64,000 nt of DNA from Conoideocrella luteorostrata (taxonomy: Eukaryota > Ascomycota > Sordariomycetes > Hypocreales > Clavicipitaceae). Positions within the stretch are counted from its first letter, which is position 1; each line of letters begins with the position of its first letter. Of the stretch, positions 1 through 11,889 are shown one piece after another. The stretch covers positions 1 to 64,000 of the forward strand of contig JASWJB010000155.1 in NCBI GenBank assembly GCA_032433595.1, given 5' to 3'. The notes below the pieces were generated by a model that saw nothing but the letters and a program-made list of their open reading frames with translations, did not search any database and was not told where the DNA came from. The position numbers were made by a program, and so were the translations under genes.

Positions 1-374
1 GTTTGGGAGTGGGGGCGGCATTATCGCTGTGTTCTTTTCTTCCCGGCTGCTGCGCATACTACTACACAGTGGGCGTCTAGTATAATTCCGAGCCAAGAAC
101 GAGCTAGATCGAGCATAGTGGTGGCTCCGACTTACTTGTACTGCTGGTACTGACTATACTCTGGACTTCGCACAGCGGTTGGTCGCGAACTAGTTAGTGG
201 CGGGAATTTCTCGGCTTTCGTGTGGGATGACTGACTGCGGCACTGCGGCGCTGGGATTCGGGAAATGCAGGGCAGATATGTGTGTCAGCCTGGGCTTTCG
301 CGAAGCACACCAAGCGAGCGCCCGAGAGTCGGCATTGTAATTACCCAACTGGTTGATTGACTGATTGATTCTGC

Positions 375-1061
375 ACTCCGTACCGTGCAGACGCAGACTG
401 CATGCAATATATCCCACTCGCTTGTACCCCGTACTCCGTACAGAGCAGCTGTACATACGTGCCATGCACGTCACCCACTCCGTCCATGGCTGACATCATG
501 CCCCGACAGTCCACGCACACAGAGCATGACCACAGAGTTAGTTGGCTGTATGTATCAAAACGAGGCCAATCAACATCCAAGTTGCATCATATATATACGG
601 CTTGACGTCCCCCCAACATGAATTTGTTTCCTTTGATCGAATACCACGCAGTAACTACTCCGTAACCACCGTATTGTATATCCTAGCTTTGCGCAACTCT
701 CGACCCACCATTCCACCAACCACTTCCACGACACGATCCGCTGCCGGAACCAGCCTTTTCAGTCATCGTACGATCCTGCCGCCCCGTCCGCCCGTCCGCC
801 TGCCTTCCGTCCTATTGCACCCGAGCCTTGACAAATCAATCAGTCAGTCAGTCAGTCAGTCAATCAATTGAAACACTCGAGTTTGCCTGTTTCTTTTTTA
901 CTCCAAGTCACCCGCCACTTCTTTTTAGATCATCTTGTCCGCCAACTAGTCTTTCTGGAGCTCGGAAGAAAGAAGAGCACACTCTCGAATTCGACGGCTC
1001 CACACCACTTGCTAGTCCTCCCGAGCTACGGAGCATACAAACTTTGACATCATACTCCGTA
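375..1061. repeat. Cluster of TACTCCGTA-type 9-mers
   Basis: Exact TACTCCGTA occurs at 432-440, 656-664 and 1053-1061, with the overlapping variant ACTCCGTAC at 375-383 and degenerate forms further on (1027, 1079, 1116). The same 9-mer or its reverse complement recurs in most long intergenic stretches of the window. No function is known to me; it could be a transcription factor site or a relic of a small dispersed element. Confidence 0.6.
841..862. repeat. CAGT tetranucleotide microsatellite
   Basis: Perfect tandem CAGT units followed by degenerate CAAT units, in the upstream region of RCF2. A simple repeat with no coding potential. Confidence 0.85.
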
Positions 1062-1185
1062 CTTATCACCTAGTTACCTACGGAGGTCGGAGTACATCAT
1101 TTGTATATCCGCATATTCTCCGTATATACCTCACAACTCCAGTTCTCCCAACCACGCCGTCACAGCCGCAACTTCAACCACCACC

Positions 1186-2023
1186 ATGAAAGTCGTCAGC
1201 AAGCAAGAAGAACAAGCGCACTACCATGTCGTCCTGAAAGGCGGCGCCCTCGGCGGCACGGCCGGTCTGGCCCTCGGCGTCGGCGGCGTGCTCTTCGCCT
1301 CGCGCCGCTACCCAGCCTTCCGACAGCTCACGCTCCCCTTCCGCACCTTCCTCGTCACGTCGACGGCCACGTTTGGCGCCATTGTCAACGCCGAGCGCTT
1401 CTCGACCAACTTCCAGCGCCGCAACGACCCCAACTACGGCTACCAGGATCAGTCGCAGCGCGCCATCCAGATCGCCCGCGAGAACGAGTCCACGTACCAG
1501 CGCTTCATGGACTGGGGCAGACAGAACCGCTACAGCATCGTCTTTGCCTCCTGGCTGGCCAGCATGGCCGTGGCACTCGCCATTGTCGGCCGCGCCCCCA
1601 TGAGCACGTCGCAGAAGCTGGTGCAGGCTCGTGTGTATGCTCAGGGCTTGACGCTGGCCGTCTTGGTCGTGAGTGCCGCGTTTGAGGTCAATGATGCCAA
1701 GAAGGGGAGCGGTCGGTGGGAGACGGTTATGGTGTTGGACCCGAATGACCCCGAGCATAAGCACTTGATTGAGAAAAAGATTCACAAGGAGGAGTATGAG
1801 GGCCAGGATCTCTGGATGGGTGAGTCGAGACCAGAACTTTTCCAAAGTTGGGACACATGAGGAAGAAGAAGAAGCAGAAGAAGAAGAAGAAGAAGAAAGA
1901 GACTGCCTTCTCGGTAGATTGTTGTTGGGGCTCGCTGTGCTAACTGATGTGGCTATTATAGACATGGTCGAGGCAGAAGAGCGCCGTATCGCTGCCAAGA
2001 AGCAAGCCAGCGACAAGGCCTAA
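1186..2023 (+). CDS. RCF2: Respiratory supercomplex factor 2 (HIG1-domain protein)
   Basis: Two exons, 1186-1819 and 1962-2023, joined by a 142-nt intron (GTGAGT donor, CTAAC branch site, TATAG acceptor), encoding 231 aa. This is close to yeast Rcf2 (224 aa). The protein has a hydrophobic segment at residues 24-38 and two more at about 118-136 and 152-168. The second pair carries the HIG1-type stretch QKLVQARVYAQG (143-154). Family knowledge: Rcf2 sits in the mitochondrial inner membrane and helps assemble or tune the cytochrome bc1-oxidase supercomplex. There is no classical cleavable presequence, as expected for Rcf2. The C-terminal exon supplies a charged tail. The unspliced frame ends early inside a purine-rich part of the intron, so the second exon is easy to miss. 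The gene faces the ABC transporter tail to tail. Confidence 0.85.
1859..1899 (+). repeat. Purine-rich GAAGAA tract inside the RCF2 intron
   Basis: An imperfect (GAA)n/(GAAGAA)n run fills the 5' half of the RCF2 intron. It resembles an exonic splicing enhancer but lies within the intron; probably a simple repeat expansion. Confidence 0.7.
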
Positions 2024-2570
2024 ACCTCGGTAAAGTTTTATGCCCATTCATTTCGAAAACATGCGGCTCCAGCAACACTTGTCAAGCCTGTATGACGAAT
2101 ACATACACTCTCCTACTCTACATCATCCGCCAGTCACGGAGCAATCACTAGACTGTACATATACATCAGACGAGGAATATATAACACGGCGTTGTGGTTG
2201 GTTTTCTTCAGGTTCAAGGCATACAGAAAAAGTACCAGTCGTAAGGCAGGGGGTTTGATTAATTCGCACGTAAACTGTATTTATAGCGTATCATTATCAT
2301 CGTTGTGTTGAGCTATCGCAGGGTTGAGTCTTCAACTGTACAAAAGTATTAATTGATGCCACGTGAACACCAGTCCCCATGCCGACAACTAGATTGGCCG
2401 TTAACATACGGAGTACTACACTTTGACTATCTATCGTTATTATCAGTAAATGACCAACGATTCTTACAGGACGAGCTAATATAACCAAACATGGAGAGAA
2501 CCAAAACAGCAGCAAAAAATTACATTTTTTTTTTTGGGGGGGGGGGGGGTTCAACTTTTGGCTAGATTCT
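2024..2570. other. Convergent intergenic region RCF2/ABC transporter
   Basis: Holds the two 3' ends. No gene is seen. It contains TACGGAGTA at 2407-2415 and a T11-G14 homopolymer block at 2525-2549 close to the ABC transporter stop codon. Confidence 0.6.
2525..2549. repeat. T11-G14 homopolymer junction
   Basis: Eleven T followed directly by fourteen G on the plus strand, 22 nt beyond the ABC transporter stop codon. In its transcript this reads C14A11. Long G runs are unstable in replication and error-prone in sequencing, so the length is uncertain. Confidence 0.85.
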
Positions 2571-5500
2571 TCAACTTGAGTGACCCAGAACAACCTGTTT
2601 CAATTTAGCCTTTTCACCACTGTGCTCGCACATGTCTCTAAACACACCACCCTCCTTCTCCCAAAGCTCCCGGGGACTGCCAAATTCAACAACAGTACCC
2701 TCACTGAGGACGAGAATTCGATCGAAATCCGCTATAGTGCTCAATCGGTGGGCAATCACGATTAGAGTGCTGTCGGTAAACTCCTCGCGAATGCTGCGTT
2801 GAATAAGCGCATCAGTTGCCATGTCTACGGCTGACGTGGCTTCGTCGAGGACCATAACTTTGGGGCGCGAGACAATGGCTCGAGCAATACAGAGAAGCTG
2901 ACGTTGGCCCTGTGACAGATTACCACCGGATTCGGAGATACCACTGGACAGATCGCGGAAGATATTAGTGTTTTTCGGTCCAATAGTTGATCCAGCAGCG
3001 GACGATGGTTCATTGGCGGGAGTGGCAGGCTCGGAGTCAAGCAGATGCACCCGCGACAGGCAGTCCTTGAGTTCTTCATCCGTGCAGTCTTCGAATGGAT
3101 CCAAGTTGCTTCGAATTGTCCCCGAAAAGAGCACAGGGTCCTGTGGAATGATGGCCAGGCGGGACCGCAAGTCATGAAGTCGAATCTTGGAAACATCAAC
3201 TCCATCAATCAACACTTGACCGGATCTGGCTTCGAGAAAACGGAACAGAGCCAACGTCAGCGATGATTTTCCAGCACCAGTACGGCCGACGACGCCAATT
3301 CGTTCATTATTCTTGACATCAAACGAAACGCCCTTGAGAACCGGGGGCAAGTCATCGGCGTACCCAACAACAAGGTCCCTAATTTCCATTTTACCGGTGG
3401 CCGGCCATGCTGCTGGAGGAATCTCGCCACCTAAATCCTCAGTTTCAACTTCCGTGTATTCGATCACACGTTCAGCAGCATTCATGTCAAGCTCCAGAGA
3501 CGCGTAGCTTCGGATGGCCATGACCATGTTACCGGAAAAATCAAGTGCAAATGACAGTGCAAAACCAGCCAACGCGGCATCAACAAATGAGGAACCGACG
3601 ACGATGGCACCAACTGTGGTCGTAAATATGGTACCAATCAGTGCCATGCGGAAGCCCAACCAACGGTTGAGAGTCCAGTTGTGCACAGATATGGTATCCC
3701 AGTTGTCAAGATAATCCTGCATTTTTTTTATGTACACTTGACTCTTCTGGAATGCTCGGAGGGTTGAGACACCCGATAGAGAAGAGTTGAATAGTTCGAA
3801 TACAGGAGATTTGGCGTTGCTCTCGAGTCTCTTCACTGGTCGAGCGCCGGTCAGGTATCTGATTGCTACAAATCCGCCAGCAGCAAACAGAAGAAGAGCC
3901 AAAGGAATCATAAGGCTAGAGACCAATAAAGCTGCCACACATACACCCAGCAGGCCCAAGACACGCGAGAACATGAACCCTAAATCCATGGTGATTCTGT
4001 TGTCGATTACATCAAAGTCGGCCGTCATTCTGTTGAGCACACGACCAACGGGGACAGTGTCCAGCCATCGTAAACGGGTTCGCAAAATAGTAAATAGAAT
4101 CCTGCTAAACAGAGTTCTGGCTGCCTTGATGCTCATAACGAAAGTCCAAATGTATCGCAGGGTCCCAATAATGCCACTGACAGCGGCAATGGCCACGTAG
4201 ATCCACAAGTAGTAGGACAGGCTATGCTCAGACTGGCTGGGAGTCAAGATCCGAGATGTGGTAGCCGAGTGCAAGGTGCTGTGCTCATAAGAAAGACCGT
4301 ACACCATACCGTGCTCGTGGGATGCACTGGCAGAAGTGTGCTCGGAAGCACCAGTCCAGACACGCACCCACCAGTTACGCCCGAGATTTCCTGCTTCGAA
4401 AACAACGAACAGCACGGCGCAAACAGTCCAGAAGAACCAGCCTCCGCTGCTGCTTAGGAAACTGCTGTAGACACGAGCCTTTACCTTGCCCTTTTCGCGA
4501 GCTTCATCTTCAACAAACTTCTTGCCTGTTTTAGAAGAAGTCTTGTGCAAAGTATTCGCCCCTTCTTCAAGGTCATCCAGCTCCTCAATAGAAGCATCCT
4601 CAGAGTTCACGGCTGTGGGCGCTTCGGTCAATTCCTCGACGTGAATGTCAGTCTGACTTTGTTCATGGCTCTTAATCAATTCGAGGGTGCCATCTTCAGC
4701 CAGGTCAGAGGTAAGTCCAGAGTGCAAAACAGTGCCATCGCCCAGCTCAACAAGATATTTTGTGATGGGTTCGACAAGACCAACATGGTGAGTGACAAGA
4801 ATCCGGGTACGACCCTTGCAGATAGGACCAGATATACATGTCTCGAAAATATGGCGTCCAACATGAGCGTCCACAGCACTAAAAATATCATCCATTACTA
4901 GAATCTCAGCTCGGGAGTAGATGGCGCGAGCAAGTGTGAGACGCCATTTCTGCCCACCACTTAAATTAATACCGTTGGCACCGAGCTCGGTCTTATCACC
5001 ATCATGCAAGATCTCAATATCTTTCTTCAGAGCACAAACATTGAGAACCGTGTTATATCGGTTTTCAACAAATGGCAGCCCAAAGAGGATGTTGTCACGA
5101 AGAGAAGCACTTTCCAGCCACGGACTTTGCCCAACATAAGCGACCGAACCAGAAACGATCCAGTTGCCAGGGTGTGCCTTTCCATCATGGCGCTCGAGAG
5201 GCGGCGTGGTCGGCGGCACAAGAATCTTGCCTTGGATCAGATCAGACTCTCCGAGGAGAGCATTGAGCACCAAACTCTTTCCAGTGCCCGTTTTACCAGA
5301 AATGACCGACAGCTCTCCAGCCGGAAAGGAAAGGTTGATGTTGTTCAGAATGAAGCGCTCCTCGTCAGGGACTTCTTCATCAACAGGCCAGGCAATTGTT
5401 GCGTTATCAAAAGCAATATCGTAGCCCTGGGTCAACGTTTTCTCCATTTCAGGACCTTTCAGGTACTTATCGATACGCCTAACCGAAACTAGTGTGTCGA

Positions 5501-7414
5501 TGCCCCCAGTCAGAAGTTCCGGAAGCGCTGACAGGGAGACTTCTAAACTTTTGAATATTCCAATGCTAACAAAGGCAACAGAGGGAGTGAGTGAGCCATT
5601 AGTAATAGCGTATGTAGCCAAGGATGCAGCAGCCAGAAGAATGGGGCTGACAACCCAAGAGAAGAACAAGACACTATCTGCTTTGAACACACTCTTGAGA
5701 GATGAAATCTCTATCTCTCTCATTGCAAGGATCTTTTTTTCCCATTCGCTCTCAAGAGCGGAGAACTTAATTTGGCGCATGCCCGTCAATGCCTCGTTGA
5801 CTACGGCCAACTTGTTATCACGATTCTTCATGAGTCGGGTCTCGGCCTTCAAATAGAATCTGGCAGCAATAGTATTAGCTGGGAGTACGATGGACCAGGC
5901 AAGAATGCCAGCACCAAAGGGAATCCATCCAATGAGTTTGACCAAATAGCCCGAGTAGATGAGTAGCTTCCCAATGCTATTGACGATGAAGAGTTGCATC
6001 ACGACGAAGTCGGCGATGTGTTTTGAATCTACGCCAACAAGATTCACAATGGCTTGTTTCGATTTCAATACGCTGTCATCCTCGTCTTCATCATCGTCTT
6101 TCTTGTTTTTGTCTTTGTCCTTGGTATCATCCAATGACGGATCGTCGTTGGTTTTCTCCGCGTTCTTGACGTTCTTTCGACGCAGCGACTTTTCGAAGAT
6201 AAGTGCAGCAAGTTGCCCTCGCACAGGAGCAAAGAGTTTAGTGATTGAAAACCACATGACCCAGCCATCCAGCCACTGACATAAATGAGCCTACTGTCCT
6301 AAACGGAAGTGAGAAGGGGAGTTTCAACTGCGTAGACTTACTGATTCGGCCAAGGTAAAGAAACCCATCAGGAACACAAGCCCCCACAGCTCACGAGGTG
6401 CTGCAATGCCAGCGTCTCGATCCTCGAGCATCTGGATTAACTGAAGCATAGTCCAGAATGGACCGATTCCAATGATGCATCGGATCACGATAACTATCCA
6501 CTGGAAAACAAGACGACCTCCATAGGCTTTGAGCAATGATTGGAGAAGATCGCCTCGGTAATTTGCCTTGTTCCATGCCTCCACGAGACTTTCCGCACGA
6601 ATAGAATGGTCGGGTCTGGGGATATCCTTTGGGTCCAGGTCGCCTTTGCGTCTAGCCGTCTTCAGGAGGTCATTTACCCAGCTCCATGTGTACCTGCTAA
6701 GAACGGTGGTAGACCACTCATTATCAACCTTCTCGCCGTTATAGAAAACCTCTGGACGACGAGGCAGGCTTATGCAGGAGAAAAGTAATGGAACCAGGGT
6801 GGCAGCAGTGGCGATTCGCAGAGTCAGTTCGGCATCTTTACCGGAAGTCGAGTAATTGCTGACAAAGAAAGTTTGGGCAATGATGACGACGGCAGTGATC
6901 AAAGACGAGAGAAAAGCCCACAAGCCAAGATCGTGCGATTTCACAGAAGAATGTTGAGCTCCAATGAAGATTGCTTGCGACACCACGGCAGCCTAGCACA
7001 GCGGTTCAACAAAAAAATTAGCACACATACATTCTGAACTTTAGATGGCTAGTATCCCAAAATTCCTGCCGGCAGCCATCAATCTTAGATTGGGCAACTT
7101 ACCCAAGTAGCCGTGATGAGCCAATTTTCCAGGCTGAGGCCGTCCCCGAGAGGGTGGAGCTTTGATAAGATGGTGACGGCAACAGACAGACCAAATCCAA
7201 TAACGGAAAAGACCAGGATGCATAGTTTGGGCTTCTTATTTGAGTAAGCAGCCATGGTTTCTGGCGTGCTTTTGCCGTCGACATCTTCATAGAAATTATC
7301 GGGTGGTGTACGATGTCGAGCTTGGGCAAGCTGGGCAAACACTCCTGGCAAGGTAGCCAAGCCAGTGACCCCCAATCCTGCAGCGGATAGCGGTAAGAGC
7401 CATTGATAACTCAT
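2571..7414 (-). CDS. ABCC-type (MRP/Yor1-like) ABC transporter
   Basis: Exons 7414-7103, 6992-6342 and 6275-2571 join in phase 0 (donors GTAAGT, acceptors CTAG and GTCAG) to give about 1555 aa, normal for full ABCC exporters. Order: N-terminal membrane segments, TMD1, NBD1, TMD2, NBD2. NBD1 has Walker A GKTGTGKS (about residue 647), LSGGQ (about 756) and Walker B ending in DD. NBD2 has GRTGAGKS (about 1318), LSQGQ (about 1439) and VLDEATSAVD. The acidic residue after Walker B of NBD1 is Asp rather than Glu, the usual degenerate site of ABCC proteins. Expected role: ATP-driven export of conjugates or drugs at the vacuolar or plasma membrane; the substrate cannot be read. The N-terminus is uncertain: the frame stays open to 7546, and a weak upstream exon starting at 7724 could join it in phase. 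The start at 7414 is the first in-frame ATG of the open exon. Confidence 0.85.
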
Positions 7415-7546
7415 GTTGATAGCAGGTTGGTTAGCTGCGCCTCCAAAACCCAAAAAATTATCTTTACAAACTGTCCCTTCCGAAGACAGAGGAGGCCGCG
7501 ACAATTCCGCGTCGGGCGGGAGCGCAGCACGCTTGGTGAAGATGGA

Positions 7547-10500
7547 ATGTCGCTATATTTGTAAATATTAGCCTCACAGATATCCCAAAGGAAAAAAAGG
7601 TTAATCCGTGATGCACGCCCGAGCTGCCAATGGACGCTGTGTCAAGCAGACGAGAAAAAACAATGCAGCCCAGCAAGACAAGGAAAGGATCACAAGCTCC
7701 AATGTGCTTAAGGCAGCAGCTCATAAAGTAGGACTTGGAGTAGGAGCAAGATGGAGAAGAAACAGATAAGCAATTGATGTCAACAGGAGGGGACTATTTA
7801 CCAAAGTCGTTATTGTTAGTCGCACACCAGTCTAGCCTAACGTGCTAGAAAAGAAAGTCGACACAGGGTGTTGAGGAGTCATCGGGCAAGCTTAATTTGG
7901 CCTAGCTCTTACATCTGGCGAAAGTGATGCTTTTTTCTTTGTTGGACGCCACAAACAAGCAATCTCTCGGATCTCCGACATTAGATCCTCAGACTGATGT
8001 GGGCTGCAGGGGTGGTAGGCGTTTACAGCGATCATGGTTGGCCAAGGTCTTCTGAGGAATTTGAGCTAATATCACTTCTGTTGTTGGTCTGTTCGTGCGG
8101 ACCCGGTTCAGGTGATTCGAGTAGTACTCCGTAGAGTCATACGGAGTATTCTTGCTATGGATCAATTCCAGCTGCGGGTGGTGCATTGGCGTGTCAGCGA
8201 TAGCTGCGGAGCACCCGAGCACTTAGTACTGCTGTTCGAAGTTTAGTGTTTTGGCTGGGGTTGACAGAAGGTGGGACGCTGGCCCTATTTAGGAAGGAGT
8301 TTCTAGGTGCCACATTCACCTTTCGAAGCGATTGACAGAGTAATTGAACCATAGCACAGCAGCACGGATCAATAGCTGAATAGAATGTATGCCCCTAGGT
8401 CCGGAAACGTTATTTCTCTTCGGGAAAATATATATTCCTTTGCAACAACTAATTATCTATCCAATATTTTAATTATAGCCGAATCCCGCACTAAATGTGA
8501 TACTTATGGCTAAATAGAATACACCTGTTCGTTGTGAGTTCTGGGCTCGATGGCTCCATCAATTGTCAACCGCGTCGTTGCAAACGAATTCTCAATATAC
8601 GTCCAAGCTGATGATTCACGCACTCAATGATCTGACCAAGAGCCAGATTGTTAGTACAATCGCGCAGGACTTATAATCAGCATCTGCCACCGAATCGAAC
8701 ACTATCTTGTTTTGTACCAAATGCCTTACTCTCGCCACGCTGATGAGCAACGTTTGGTTGCAAGAGTTGTCAATTATTCCCAACTGGCAACGTCGTAATC
8801 CACACTTTTATATGGGGTAACTAATGGTTGATGCCTGGTGCCAAGAACCCGCCCGCCTCGCGGACCCCCCGCAAAGCTATCCGGGCGAGCACACACATTT
8901 GCGCGCCACTACAGGCAGCCCTACATGACGATATTGAAGTTTTGCCTGGGCTGGATCCGGAAATCACTGGAATTATCTCATTAGGTGTCCAATTTGAGCT
9001 GCATTCAAAATCCACCCTCTGTTTTATTCGAATTTAGACACAGCCAGAGTTGAATTCCTTCATCAAGACACACAATCCATCCGATCAATACTCGAAATCA
9101 AGACTCACGTCGGAATATGACTCACAAACCCATCAAGGAAAAGGTTGCCAACCCTTTCCAACAAGAGAACTGAACTATACCGTTGTGGGGGCCGCACTGA
9201 AGTCATTTGACTCTGCTCCGTAGATTTCCTCGCACTGCCTTGTTTGTCAGGGAATACGGCAGGATACGATAATAGCACCCAGCTAATAACAACCAACCTA
9301 AAATGCAAGTGTGACCCAGCCTCGAACGCGCACCGGCATCGAGAGTCCATCGACAATTTGAGACCACACCCGCGATTGACCGATCATCTGCTCCGTAACA
9401 CATATTTCTTGTTCGCCGAGCTGGGATTGCCGAGCATGCCGGGTAACGCCAAACCTACGCCCTTCTACCTTGTCCGCATCCTTGAGCATCGCCGCGGTCC
9501 TCTCAAACTACGGAGTACAATACCTGGAACAGTCATGTCGAGTATTCTCAAGCCGTCGTACCTGAACCCCTGGAGATTGGCTGGGCATTATAGTGGTTTT
9601 TCATTGCCTGAATTTCGCGGTTGACTCTACTCTGAGATATAGATTTGGTGTCTCAGCTCGGTGGAGCCGATGGCGCACCGAGCCGGGACGAAACCAATAT
9701 CTCGGTTCAACACCTACCCTAGATAATATTCATCATGAACGAAGGATGCAGCCAGCTTTCGCCAGCCAGTCTATTGGAAATACCTCGTATACAGTTTACT
9801 AGCATTGTTGACGTGTAAATATACAGGGCCGCACTGGTCGGCTCCCGTCCAAATGAAGTGTGACCGTGAGATCTCTGTCTTAAAGTAAAACGAACCCTGC
9901 CCCGACTCCCTGCGACTGAAATGGGTCAGTTGCGCGAGAGACATGCATACATAATCAATTCACAGATGCATTAGTTACTCCGTACAATTAATTAAAATAT
10001 ATGATCTACCTGCAGCCTATGACTAGTCAACACCCGGTGTCAATGAATAACTATAGGCCGCCAGCAACTTGGGAACCAAGCATCCGGCGTCCGTGAACTC
10101 CATACCACCAGCCCCGAACAGATCCTTGGTTGTGACTGAGACATACAGAGTATCGAAGCCGCAAAACGTCTTCGTATTATCCGTACAGAACGAAAGGAGC
10201 TGATATTGGTGGCAGTATCAATTTTTGCGGTATACAGTGCAGGCAATTTCTAGAGACTATGGGGTAAAGCTTTGAGCGAACCGCGACCCAGCCAACTTGG
10301 TTCGACGGCAACGAGATCGGGCGGATACTAGTACGTAAATTTCGATGTGACAAACCAGAATCGCAGGCTCAGTTATCCTTAGATGCTGTGCTCGTTTCCT
10401 CACCAAGCCCGAGTCTCTGGATCGTGCAGCCGCTAGGTAGACTCGATAATGTATCCCACCTGCAAGGCCGTCTGCGTAAGAGCACTGCATGAGCTAGTGT

Positions 10501-11889
10501 TGTTGTGGATGTGATGGCCGCCAGTGCGACTGACAAAGGAAAATGACAGACGCCAGAAGCTGAGTTACTCCGCAGAGTGTCCGTGGACAGCACAGCACTA
10601 AGTAGCTCATGATGCAGTGCAACGACGCTGCTTCGCCGGTGGGGGTTCAGCTAACAGTAGCTAAAGCTGGACAAGAAGAAATCTGAGACAGGCTATATGT
10701 GAGGAGGACGAGTTGTCACCTCCAACCAGCTCTTGAATTTTCAGGCATGTTCCAGCAGGAGCGAATTGAAACGAAATAAAAAATCTTTAAACATTTTGTC
10801 CGTTGATTCCGTGCAGACAATAATTATGATGTTAAAGAAGAACCCATTAGTTACACCATCCGCTATGACTTCGTGGAAGGTTACGGTTATGAAGAGGTGG
10901 TGTAGAATAGTTTTTAGTGGATTTATAACTAAAGCGATGAGTAGACAGCGGATACTAAGACGCATTAAGAAAAGCCACGGTATTCTGACCTGTCACAATA
11001 TCAACTGATCATTAGTCCGAGTGGGCTTCATAAAAGTTTGTTTATTACTCTGCCATGCATAGATCGGATGCTTGCATAGCATTATGTGGTGCATCAATTG
11101 CGTATCATGCCACAGAGATGCATGCCCCGACGCCCGGTTTATTGCAATGCACAATGCACGACCTATCTGGTGGGTACTTTGTTAGTAACTATCTGGCAGA
11201 GGTGCCCAGTGCTTAAACCTACGCTACGCTCCCGCCTGAGCACGTCTCACGCGCGCCACGCCCCCGTCCCTGGCCAGCTAGCCAACATTACGATAGGCCT
11301 GTTTGTCGGCCGTAGGTGGCCACCAATGAGTAGTGGTCCAAAGGATTCAGCAAGGATGAACCTTATGGCCCCATCCACACACTCTGTTCCCTGGGGCCGC
11401 TCATTTTGGCATGCTCTCGCGTTTCATGCGTCTGGTCACCATATGCAGCCGATTCTTTGTGCTCCTTTGCTAGTTACTCCGTCCAACAACTTGCATCTCC
11501 GGAGCAGTGAACCTTTGAGATTTCCATCGGTGCTAATCCGTTCCTCTATCCATCCCGACCTTGTTCCGTATCTCCGCCTCAAATTCGCGACTTGTTCATG
11601 GGTTCATGGCACCGCAGACCTGTGGCAACCCAGTCGCTGAAGGTAGCTGAAGTAGCTACTTGTGCAGCTTGAATCCAGATGTACAATAACACTATCGGCC
11701 AAAGAAGTGAGTCTGTCATACGAGTACAAACCGCCAAACAAGCCAACGCCCCTCATTACCGATACAGAACTTGGGGTCTACCAACATCGACTTTGTCCAC
11801 CCTCATACACTAAGTACAAAGCTTAACAACCATCGAATTCCTCTATGCGATGCAATAGCCATCCTCCCTGAGAAGCGCCTTTTATCAAG
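7547..11889. other. 4.3-kb gene-poor region
   Basis: No open frame here looks like a protein: all are short, overlap antisense frames and lack motifs. Composition varies. An AT-rich patch spans about 8385-8530, and a second AT-rich block spans about 10735-11030 with marginal frames on both strands that could be worn transposon sequence. TACTCCGTA or its complement occurs at 8125, 8140, 9509 and 9976. The left end contains the ABC transporter promoter and possibly a first exon; the right end contains the CAC2 promoter. Confidence 0.5.
8125..8148. repeat. Inverted pair of TACTCCGTA motifs
   Basis: TACTCCGTA at 8125-8133 and its exact complement TACGGAGTA at 8140-8148 are separated by GAGTCA, giving a 9-bp perfect inverted repeat with a 6-nt spacer. 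It could fold as a hairpin or bind a dimeric regulator. Confidence 0.7.

Larger units (their letters stand above)
1..1185. other. Intergenic region upstream of RCF2
   Basis: No credible gene is seen; the short open frames overlap each other on both strands and lack recognisable protein features. The stretch is notable for several copies of the motif TACTCCGTA (exact at 432, 656 and 1053; ACTCCGTAC at 375; near copies at 1027, 1079 and 1116) and for a short CAGT microsatellite at 841-862. The last few hundred bases must hold the promoter and 5' leader of the RCF2 gene. Confidence 0.6.

Noticed and set aside
1101..1685. 194-aa frame rich in Arg/His/Pro overlapping RCF2
   Set aside because: It lies in another frame over RCF2 exon 1; its composition is the typical shadow of a GC-rich coding exon.
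1174..2016. 280-aa minus-strand frame opposite RCF2
   Set aside because: Exactly antisense to RCF2 and its intron repeat; no domain, while the sense strand gives a full known family protein.
8828..9037. 69-aa plus-strand frame in the gene-poor region
   Set aside because: An overlapping antisense frame of similar length exists, with no motif, no splice partners and no conserved start.
9244..9624. 126-aa plus-strand frame
   Set aside because: Ordinary chance frame in mixed-composition DNA, overlapped by two antisense frames and containing a TACGGAGTA copy.
10733..11008. AT-rich 91-aa frame that might be a decayed Tc1-type transposase
   Set aside because: A few residues (KKNP, RVLRR-like) suggested a transposase, but there is no DDE signature, no terminal inverted repeat and no target duplication; too weak to name.
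11086..11640. 184-aa plus-strand frame before CAC2
   Set aside because: No domain, biased composition, directly in the CAC2 upstream region and without intron signals.
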